Below are positions 1 to 5,200 of a DNA stretch of 5,550 bases, piece after piece. Each line of letters starts with the position of its first letter. Within the stretch, counting starts at the first letter, position 1. Origin of the DNA: Bacteroidia bacterium. Lineage in GTDB: Bacteria > Bacteroidota > Bacteroidia > Bacteroidales > Azobacteroidaceae. The stretch is taken from the NCBI GenBank assembly GCA_025996835.1, contig BNTU01000159.1:1-5550 (forward strand), read 5' to 3'. The position numbers and the translations under genes were made by a program. A model generated the notes under the pieces. It did no database searches, had not been told where the DNA came from, and was given only the letters and a program-made list of their open reading frames with translations.

Positions 1-1
1 A

Positions 2-139
2 AATAACAGTAGAGTGCCCTGCAGCATAAGCACAAACACCTCCGGCAAAACTTGCATCGTTGGCATTAACCGTTCCGCTCACATTCAGATTTTGAATAGT
101 AGCATTTTTAATATAGCCAAACACGCCAACGGATAGTAT
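2..139 (-). CDS. Inverted fragment of a GLUG-repeat surface protein (no start, runs off window)
   Basis: Read on the minus strand from 139 downward, this stretch is open for 46 codons. It gives a typical GLUG-module segment: GVFGYIKNATIQNLNVSGTV, then a short spacer, then FAGGVCAYAAGHSTVI. The same pattern occurs in the plus-strand gene at residues 422-460 (GVFGHLYGATILNLNVEGSV ... AGGICAKAFQSTF), so the two are clearly paralogous, although the DNA has diverged. No start codon or promoter is visible. The frame begins in mid-module at a junction around 117-140, where the plus-strand reading frame of the next gene opens. It should be a broken or chimeric piece rather than a gene. It may continue to the left of position 1. 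The coding match is convincing, but whether the arrangement is real in the genome is uncertain. Confidence 0.6.
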   Translation of the reverse strand, partial: MLSVGVFGYIKNATIQNLNVSGTVNANDASFAGGVCAYAAGHSTVI

Positions 140-246
140 TGTGACTCTGGAGCAGGGGGATAGCCTTACTCTAAATTTTTCACCTGCAGTCGGTTATGAT
201 GTCTATAAAATAAAGGTGGACGGCAGTGATTATAATCCGTTTATTT
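117..246 (+). other. Stray stalk-domain fragment spliced between two GLUG pieces
   Basis: The plus-strand frame opens after a TAG at 114-116 and reads DSIVTLEQGDSLTLNFSP, then VGYDVYKIKVDGSDYNP. This resembles the membrane-distal stalk domains of these proteins; compare DYAVDSLYIDGV followed by SNGSYTFTNV at residues 769-796 of the same gene. A stalk domain should continue with an SYTFTNV-like strand. Here it passes directly into ISNCYNTG, a GLUG repeat. Stalk domains normally follow a GLUG module rather than interrupt its start, so both edges of this segment look like breakpoints. It is reported as a rearranged segment, not a separate gene. Confidence 0.5.
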
Positions 247-3200
247 CTAATTGCTATAATACGGGACTAATTACGGCAAACCAATCATTTGAATTTGGTT
301 ATTCGTCAAAAGTTTGTGCAGGAGGTATTATAGGAGGTATTACAGATGATTGGTATAGTAGCGGAGTTTATATTTCCGAGTGTTACAATGTCGGAAATAT
401 CAAAACAGTGCATGCTGCCGAATATAATGGCTATGCCGGCGGTATTGTGGGATATGGAAACTTCGCTAATGTCCAATATTGCTTTGCGGCGAATGAGTCG
501 ATTATATTAACCCGAAAAACTACCGTAAAGGTAGAGGAGGAAATCATCGACAACCCTGATATGACCTATGAAATAATCAATGATTCAACTCTGCTGTTAA
601 CGGAGGAAGAAAGTAATAATGCCGGTACGATAGCAGGCAGCGGTTCCATCCAAAATTCTTATGCTAACAGTGGCATGGCATCTTCGACTGTGTACGGAGA
701 CCTTTATGGTACTAATGGAAATAGTGAAATATTGGACAATTTTACAGATGCAACTTGGTTTAGCATTCATTTGGATTCATGGAACTTTACGGACGCAAAT
801 CCGGTTTGGGAACTACCGCTTGATGAGTCGGAAAATCCCAAATTGCCCATATTTGCCGGCACACACCCGGTTTATTTTACTATCACTCTATATGAGGGGG
901 ACTCGAAGACGCACTTTAAGGATGTTGACGGCAACGTTTTAGGCAACACTATTATTATTCCACAAGGGCGGGATACAACAATTGTTATTGCTCCTGATGA
1001 AAATTTTCTATGCAAGTCTTATAAACTGGATTATGACCAACCCATAAGTTCTGATTCGCTGCTTGTGTATAATGCGAGTTTTCCAACTTACAGAACGTAT
1101 ACTTTTGAGAAGGTCATGCACAACCATCAGTTTGAGGCGGATTCCAAATCCGAAAAAATACCCACTTATAATGGAGGTGCCGGCACACAGAGAAGTCCCT
1201 ATTTGATTAACTCCAAACTCGATATGGATTCGTTGGCTATGGCTGTGAACTTCGACGGCATTGATTATGACGGCAAGTATTTTCGGCTGACCACAGACCT
1301 TATCGGAACCGAGAGTATAACAGACTTTATAGGGGAGGATAATACCCCATTCAGAGGAATTTTTGATGGCGGCGGACATACTATTCACATATCTAACGAA
1401 ACAGGTGTGTTTGGACATTTATATGGCGCAACTATTCTAAATTTGAATGTTGAAGGGTCTGTTACTGTTACATCATCGGACTGGAGCCCGGCTGGTGGTA
1501 TTTGTGCCAAAGCGTTCCAATCAACATTTCGTTATTGCTCTAATAGTGCAACAATTTTAAGCACAGATTATGATGGTGTTGGAGGACTCTGTGGCGTAGG
1601 TTATGATGGATGCTTTTTTGAATATTGTAGCAATGTAGGAACAGTTACTGCCGCCAACAAAGCCGGAGGTATTGTTGGATTTTCTACTGATGGTTCTGCT
1701 ATTTTGAATTGCTATAATTTGGGTGATATTACCGCGACTGGCGACTATACCCCAGATGTTTTTGCCGGAGGTATTTGTGCTTCTGCTATTGCGCTTAAAA
1801 TTGAAAATTGCTACAATTTTGGAGATATTACTTCTACCGGTTATGCTGCAGGAATTGTCGGACGCTATAAATTCAATATTCACGAGGATGAAACTCCAAC
1901 TGCAAATGATACTATTCGGCGACATGTAAGTAATTGTTTTGCGGCAAATACGGTCTTGGATGGAGCAATTTCTGCCAAGATATTTAATAAGGAAATTAGT
2001 TCTAATTGGATTGATGGTAGTGAAGTTTTTGATACGCTTAATCTCGATTTTGTTGTCCAAAATTGCTATGCGCTTTACTCTGATAGTATGCAATCCAAAT
2101 CCGGTCTTTGTGATAGCATTGTTGTTGCAGAATTCACGGATCCCATAACCGTTCGCACAGGCTATCATGGAAGAGATACCACCATGACGACTTTTAAAGA
2201 TTGGGATTTTATCACCAACAATTTGAATTGGGATAATATGCGTTGGCAGATGTCTTCGGATGCAGCAGCCTCTAAGGGTTTGCCCATTTTTGAATCACTA
2301 ATCCACACAATTACCCTCATAGCCGAAGACGATGGTAGAATTTTAGTGAAGAAGGACAACGGCAAACTTCGACCAATATCCAGTTTGGATACGCAGGTGC
2401 CGAATACAGCTGCCAGTCCCCAATTTGTATGGCTGCCTGATGTAGATTATGCAGTTGATTCGCTATACATTGATGGCGTAGTTAATACAGACTCAATATC
2501 CAACGGCAGCTACACATTTACAAATGTAGAGAGTGTTCATACCATGCGTGTGACATTTAGGGAACTACCCGTTGCTGATGATGACGATGATGTTGATGAT
2601 GTTGATGATGTTGATGATGTTGATGATGTTGATGATGTTGATGATGTTGATGATGTTGATGATGCTGACGATGATGCTGACGATGATGCTGACGATGACG
2701 ATGATGCTGACGATGATGCTGACGATGACGATGATGCTGACGATGATGCTGCTGACTGTTCTCTGAGTGTAGATGGCGTTGTGTTCGTTGTACGACTTTG
2801 GGACGATGTTTTGTCGGTGGTCAACAACAAAAATAACAATGGCGGCTATAAATTTGCGAAGTTTCAATGGTATCAGGATGGTGTCAAGTTGGACAACGAA
2901 ACAGCGGCATATCTGTATTTTGGAGACGGTCATCTGAATCCTGAAGCATCGTATTCGGTGGAATTGACACCGGATGACGGGAGACCCTCTTTTGTAACAT
3001 GCCCCGAAAGAATAAATGTTCCGGCGACTCAGGCTGCGATACAATGTTATCCCAATCCAGCATCAGACATACTGACTATTAGAGGCGCAGACGTGCAAGC
3101 AGGTGCTCAAGTTGATTTGTATGACATGACAGGACAATTGGTTGGTAGCCGGTATTTAAACGAATTGCAACAAATCAGCATATCTTCCTTGCCAAAAGGA

Positions 3201-3251
3201 ACATACATTTTGAGAGTGAATGGGATGCCGGGGAGAGTAATTAAAAATTGA
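141..3251 (+). CDS. Large GLUG-repeat surface protein with Asp-rich linker and T9SS type A sorting domain (5' end not intact)
   Basis: This is probably a secreted, surface-anchored protein of 1036 visible residues; its ligand is unknown. Domains in order: residues 1-33, a fragment of a beta stalk domain (TLEQGDSLTLNFSP ... VDGSDYN); 34-120, GLUG-type repeats with CYN and AGGIVGY motifs; 120-335, a module tail and a divergent beta domain (ITLYEGDS ... IVIAPDENF); 345-420, the usual GLUG-module entry (GTQRSPYLI ... FRGIFDGGGHTI); 421-600, more GLUG repeats with NCYN/CSN motifs; 721-807, a stalk domain ending SYTFTNV ... MRVTF; 811-872, an almost pure Asp/Val/Ala linker; 873-960, an Ig-like region (FQWYQDGVKL); 967-1036, a T9SS type A sorting domain (CYPNPASDILTI, VDLYDMTGQLV, LPKGTYILRV). 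The visible start is a GTG at 141 with no signal peptide after it. The frame is open back to 117, so the true N-terminus is missing or rearranged. Export by T9SS is known for proteins with this C-terminal domain. An adhesin role is inference. Confidence 0.85.
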   Translation: MTLEQGDSLTLNFSPAVGYDVYKIKVDGSDYNPFISNCYNTGLITANQSFEFGYSSKVCAGGIIGGITDDWYSSGVYISECYNVGNIKTVHAAEYNGYAGGIVGYGNFANVQYCFAANESIILTRKTTVKVEEEIIDNPDMTYEIINDSTLLLTEEESNNAGTIAGSGSIQNSYANSGMASSTVYGDLYGTNGNSEILDNFTDATWFSIHLDSWNFTDANPVWELPLDESENPKLPIFAGTHPVYFTITLYEGDSKTHFKDVDGNVLGNTIIIPQGRDTTIVIAPDENFLCKSYKLDYDQPISSDSLLVYNASFPTYRTYTFEKVMHNHQFEADSKSEKIPTYNGGAGTQRSPYLINSKLDMDSLAMAVNFDGIDYDGKYFRLTTDLIGTESITDFIGEDNTPFRGIFDGGGHTIHISNETGVFGHLYGATILNLNVEGSVTVTSSDWSPAGGICAKAFQSTFRYCSNSATILSTDYDGVGGLCGVGYDGCFFEYCSNVGTVTAANKAGGIVGFSTDGSAILNCYNLGDITATGDYTPDVFAGGICASAIALKIENCYNFGDITSTGYAAGIVGRYKFNIHEDETPTANDTIRRHVSNCFAANTVLDGAISAKIFNKEISSNWIDGSEVFDTLNLDFVVQNCYALYSDSMQSKSGLCDSIVVAEFTDPITVRTGYHGRDTTMTTFKDWDFITNNLNWDNMRWQMSSDAAASKGLPIFESLIHTITLIAEDDGRILVKKDNGKLRPISSLDTQVPNTAASPQFVWLPDVDYAVDSLYIDGVVNTDSISNGSYTFTNVESVHTMRVTFRELPVADDDDDVDDVDDVDDVDDVDDVDDVDDVDDADDDADDDADDDDDADDDADDDDDADDDAADCSLSVDGVVFVVRLWDDVLSVVNNKNNNGGYKFAKFQWYQDGVKLDNETAAYLYFGDGHLNPEASYSVELTPDDGRPSFVTCPERINVPATQAAIQCYPNPASDILTIRGADVQAGAQVDLYDMTGQLVGSRYLNELQQISISSLPKGTYILRVNGMPGRVIKN
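2592..2663 (+). repeat. Eight perfect copies of the 9-bp unit GTTGATGAT
   Basis: Eight uninterrupted identical copies encode (Val-Asp-Asp)8 in the linker of the GLUG surface protein. The unit is a multiple of three, so gain or loss of copies keeps the frame and only alters linker length. Perfect identity suggests recent expansion, probably by slipped-strand mispairing. The array makes several other frames appear open, but these are by-products. Confidence 0.95.
2664..2756 (+). repeat. Mixed 12-/18-bp array GCTGACGATGAT (Ala-Asp-rich)
   Basis: Directly after the 9-bp array come units of 12, 12, 18, 12, 18 and 12 bp. The 12-bp unit is GCTGACGATGAT and the 18-bp unit carries one extra GACGAT. 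The order forms two perfect copies of a 30-bp higher-order unit (2676-2705 and 2706-2735). A final GCTGCTGAC closes the array before the Cys of the next domain. All units are in frame and encode ADDD or ADDDDD blocks. Codon choice differs from the first array (GAC mixed with GAT), so the two arrays expanded separately. Confidence 0.93.
3039..3248 (+). other. T9SS type A C-terminal sorting domain (part of the GLUG protein)
   Basis: This covers residues 967-1036 of the surface protein. It has the hallmarks of the family: a YPNPASDIL strand at the start, a central LYDMTGQLV strand and a final SISSLPKGTYILRV strand ending in GRVIKN. In Bacteroidota this domain directs passage through the T9SS outer-membrane translocon, after which it is normally removed and the protein attached to the cell surface. 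It also implies that the genome encodes a T9SS, which is not in this window. Confidence 0.9.
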
Positions 3252-3257
3252 AAATTT

Positions 3258-3290
3258 GCTGTCATTGCGGGGCAAGTCTGCAATGACGAA
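3258..3290. repeat. Intergenic hairpin, shortened copy of the 98-bp inverted-repeat element
   Basis: An 8-bp perfect stem, GTCATTGC at 3261-3268 with GCAATGAC at 3280-3287, closes on an 11-nt interior that can add three pairs (G-U, G-C, G-U). Its outer edges match the 5097-5200 element exactly: 14 nt on the left (3258-3271 with 5097-5110) and 11 nt on the right (3280-3290 with 5190-5200). It is therefore likely a collapsed relative of that element. It lies in the 58-bp gap between the surface-protein gene and the barrel gene. It has no T tract, so it could stabilise or process a shared transcript rather than terminate it. Confidence 0.7.
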
Positions 3291-3309
3291 ACGATAGAAA
3301 AAGCGAGAA

Positions 3310-4803
3310 ATGAAAAGGATAATAATAATATTTATTTTTACATTGAGTGTTTGCGGATTGCATGCGCAAGTGCCGGATAGCGTTAGTGCTTATTCGGGCG
3401 AGTGGCGTGTTCATGTGGGGGGAGGAGGCTCTATGTTCAAATTTTGTGCGGATGATTTGACGGCTGTCATGAATGATGCTAAAATGGGCTTGAGTGGCAA
3501 TTTGGGTGTTGATTATGCTTTCTTTTTTCATCCCAATTTTAGCTTGTCGTTAGGCTTGGAGATTGGATTGTATTCCGGCTCGCTCTTTTCAAACTTGCCG
3601 GCGGATTCTGTATTGCGCACAGAAGATTTTCCTTCCGATTTAGATATGACTGAGGGCAATTTTTATGATATTACACGCAGGAGCCTCAAAGAAACTCATA
3701 CAGCCTATTTTTTGCAAATCCCGCTGATGCTCGCTTGTCGATATCCGCTCAACCCCAAAGTTGCCCTTTATGCAACGGCAGGAGGCAAATTAGGTATACC
3801 ACTTGCTGCATCTCACAAAACGGAAACAACAAGCACCACTTGGGGGCATGTCGATTATACAGGGGAGGACTATGAAAATATGCCTAATCACGGTTTTGGC
3901 ACAGTACAAACCACAAGTAAAGGCGACATAACAACACTGAAGATGAACTTTATTCCCTCTGTTGAGTTGGGTGCCCAATGGCAAATGCAGGGACGTCAAA
4001 CTCTCTACACAGGGCTGTTCATGGATGCCGGCTATGCCTTTGGCTTTAAGGCTACTTATGCGTGGAAGCATCAATTGAAACGCCGCAACAAGCCGGAAAC
4101 CGATGATGTGCCACGGATTATTGTCCGCCCTGCTCAGTCGATTCCGGTGATTGTGGCTCCACCGGCGGTAACTGTTGCGCTTGTTGAGCCGACTCTCAAA
4201 CCCATGCCGAAGCAATCTGTGCGAAAAGTGGCAAAGGCGGTGAAACCAAAACCGGAGCCAAACATTCCTTACACCAATCATAAAATAAGCAACCATTTTA
4301 TGTTTGAACCCGGCAGTTTGCAAATGGACATCTCCTTTGCCCAAAATAGAGAAGTGTTGGAAAAACTCAAAGAAACGATTGCCGACCTTAACAACGATAC
4401 CTCGGTGGTTATCACACAGATACAACTCAATAGTTATTCATCGCCCGACGGTACGTTTGCTCTCAATAAACGTATCGCCGACGATAGAGTGATGGTGTGG
4501 AAAAAATTCCTGATAGCAGAGATGTCTAAATTTGAACTCGATGATAACATTTTCACCACTAATGCCGTAGGAGAAGACTGGGCAGAACTTTCCCGTTTGG
4601 TGAAAAAAGGCAACTGGAAAGACAAAGATAAAATCATGAAAATACTGAACTCTAAGGCATCGCCGGATGTTCGCGAAAAACAACTGATGAAACTGAAAGA
4701 TGGCGTTCCGTTCAACCTGATAAAGAAGGAGTTATATCCCCAATTGCGCAGGGTGGAATATACGATTAATTATAAGAGAAAGGTGAATAAGACGAAAAAT
4801 TGA
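3310..4803 (+). CDS. Outer-membrane beta-barrel protein with C-terminal OmpA-like domain
   Basis: This 497-residue protein starts with a clear signal peptide (MKRIIIIFIFTLSVCGLHAQ, likely cut before the Gln), which supports the ATG at 3310. Residues about 30-250 form alternating hydrophobic strands rich in Gly and aromatics (MGLSGNLGVDYAFFF, FSLSLGLEIGLYSG, YFLQIPLMLACRY, LYTGLFMDAGYAFGF), consistent with a small outer-membrane barrel. Residues 256-322 are a Pro/Lys-rich linker suited to crossing periplasm. Residues 328-495 are an OmpA-like domain of the Bacteroidales type: SSPDGTFALNKRIADDRV (378-394), GEDWAELSRLV (421-431), then KELYPQLRRVEYTINY at the end. Asn386 and Arg393 match conserved OmpA positions. 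The Asp that binds diaminopimelate in classical OmpA is replaced by the SPDG motif common in this group, so peptidoglycan binding is likely but not certain. It lies 58 bp after the surface-protein gene on the same strand and may share its transcript. No strong ribosome binding site is visible. Confidence 0.85.
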   Translation: MKRIIIIFIFTLSVCGLHAQVPDSVSAYSGEWRVHVGGGGSMFKFCADDLTAVMNDAKMGLSGNLGVDYAFFFHPNFSLSLGLEIGLYSGSLFSNLPADSVLRTEDFPSDLDMTEGNFYDITRRSLKETHTAYFLQIPLMLACRYPLNPKVALYATAGGKLGIPLAASHKTETTSTTWGHVDYTGEDYENMPNHGFGTVQTTSKGDITTLKMNFIPSVELGAQWQMQGRQTLYTGLFMDAGYAFGFKATYAWKHQLKRRNKPETDDVPRIIVRPAQSIPVIVAPPAVTVALVEPTLKPMPKQSVRKVAKAVKPKPEPNIPYTNHKISNHFMFEPGSLQMDISFAQNREVLEKLKETIADLNNDTSVVITQIQLNSYSSPDGTFALNKRIADDRVMVWKKFLIAEMSKFELDDNIFTTNAVGEDWAELSRLVKKGNWKDKDKIMKILNSKASPDVREKQLMKLKDGVPFNLIKKELYPQLRRVEYTINYKRKVNKTKN

Positions 4804-4836
4804 ATTAGAGACATAAAAGTTATTTACAATAATTGC

Positions 4837-4911
4837 GGGGTAGCCCCAAAACAAAAGAACAGTGATTTTTGATAGCGAACACAAACGCTATTCTCGACAA
4901 GAGGCACACTG
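4837..4911. repeat. Structured direct repeat, copy A
   Basis: The copy begins with a GGGGTAGCCCC mini-hairpin, followed by a 64-nt body. The body can fold into a three-way junction: outer stem CAGTG/CACTG, hairpin ATAGCG (4872-4877) with CGCTAT (4886-4891), and a short CTC-GACAA-GAG hairpin. The body aligns without gaps to copy B at 51 of 64 positions, and the last 20 nt (TCTCGACAAGAGGCACACTG) are identical. It contains no coding signal. It might be a repeat family member, an RNA element or part of the 3' region of the barrel gene. Confidence 0.75.
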
Positions 4912-4917
4912 AACCAA

Positions 4918-4994
4918 GGGGCTTATCCCCAAGACTAAAAAACAGCGATTTTTGGTAACGAAGCATTTCGCTACTCTCGACAAGAGGCACACTG
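4918..4994. repeat. Structured direct repeat, copy B
   Basis: This second copy begins with GGGGCTTATCCCC and lies 81 bp after the start of copy A. Its central hairpin GTAACGAA (4955-4962) with TTCGCTAC (4967-4974) holds a paired change relative to copy A (A-T to G-C at the base) and one A-C mismatch. The outer stem is longer here: AAAAAACAG (4937-4945) pairs perfectly with CTGTTTTTT (4992-5000). The preserved fold despite drift suggests that structure matters, although two copies are thin evidence. Confidence 0.75.
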
Positions 4995-5001
4995 TTTTTT
5001 T
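4937..5001 (+). terminator. Possible terminator formed by repeat copy B
   Basis: The outer 9-bp stem of copy B ends in a run of seven T (4995-5001), like the T tract of an intrinsic terminator for the barrel gene, whose stop is at 4803. The stem is A/T-rich and encloses about 46 nt with internal hairpins, which is unlike a compact GC-rich terminator. This is a weak call. Confidence 0.3.
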
Positions 5002-5011
5002 AGCAGGAGGA

Positions 5012-5057
5012 GGGAAATAGATGGTCGAAAGCCACTTTCCCCCTCTCTTTTTTTTTT
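5012..5057 (+). terminator. Hairpin followed by T10 tract, possible terminator
   Basis: GGGAAA (5012-5017) pairs with TTTCCC (5036-5041), with an inner TGG/CCA pair (5022-5024 with 5032-5034). Six bases of C/T-rich spacer then lead to ten T at 5048-5057. It would stop plus-strand transcripts from the barrel gene. The spacer between stem and T tract weakens the call. Confidence 0.3.
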
Positions 5058-5058
5058 G

Positions 5059-5098
5059 AATGTAGAAATGTAGGAATGTAGGAATGTAGGAATGAGGC
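5059..5098. repeat. Octamer tandem repeat AATGTAGG
   Basis: Units run AATGTAGA (5059-5066), three perfect AATGTAGG copies (5067-5090), then a degenerate AATGAGGC. Because the period is eight, frames shift at each unit and no conserved protein is implied. The array abuts the inverted-repeat element that follows and may have been shaped by replication slippage. Confidence 0.88.
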
Positions 5099-5099
5099 T

Positions 5100-5197
5100 G
5101 TCATTGCGGGCTTGACCCGCAATCCCCTGAGAAGGAATCGAATGTTGGGCAACAGAGCAATGTAGAGTAGGGGATTGCGGGTCAAGCCCGCAATGAC
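5100..5197. repeat. 98-bp element with perfect 29-bp inverted arms
   Basis: The left arm 5100-5128 and right arm 5169-5197 are exact reverse complements over 29 bp, separated by a 40-bp spacer. Each arm is itself a hairpin: ATTGCGGG, loop CTTGA, CCCGCAAT. The element ends three bases after the stop codon of the minus-strand nuclease-domain gene. Related sequence lies at 3258-3290. The structure resembles small non-autonomous repeats (REP- or MITE-like) that spread in intergenic DNA. No transposase or target duplication is visible. Peptides such as RHCGLDPQSP, which its minus strand encodes, are from memory common in spurious hypothetical proteins of many bacteria. Confidence 0.9.
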
Positions 5198-5200
5198 GAA

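Larger units (their letters stand above)
4804..5200. other. Gene-free convergent intergenic region filled with repeats
   Basis: Almost 400 bp lie between the stop of the barrel gene and the stop of the minus-strand nuclease-domain gene. The content is a short unstructured lead (4804-4836), two tandem structured repeats, a hairpin with T10, the octamer array and the 98-bp inverted-repeat element. Minus-strand open frames here are made of translated repeat and are not believable genes. No tRNA or other known RNA gene was recognised. Confidence 0.8.

Noticed and set aside
1557..2168. Minus-strand frame of 203 codons
   Set aside because: It is antisense to the GLUG repeats and has no recognisable domain; it mirrors the repetitive codon pattern of the real gene.
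2537..3044. Long minus-strand frames of Ser/Thr or Ile/Asn repeats, and a plus-strand Met/Leu repeat frame
   Set aside because: They arise because the 9- and 12-bp arrays lack stops in several frames. Only the Asp-rich frame continues into recognisable domains on both sides.
3252..3309. Bacteroidota -33/-7 promoter before the barrel gene
   Set aside because: A TTTG occurs at 3255-3258, but no TAnnTTTG box was found at proper spacing.
3346..3365. Possible lipoprotein signal around Cys15 of the barrel protein
   Set aside because: The LSVC context lacks a Gly, Ala or Ser before the Cys, and the following LHAQ fits ordinary signal peptidase cleavage.
3790..4425. Minus-strand frame of 211 codons opposite the barrel gene
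   Set aside because: The plus-strand frame has a signal peptide and family motifs throughout; the antisense frame has none.
4837..4994. CRISPR-like direct repeats
   Set aside because: There are only two copies, the similarity extends through the would-be spacer, the structure is different, and no cas gene is present.
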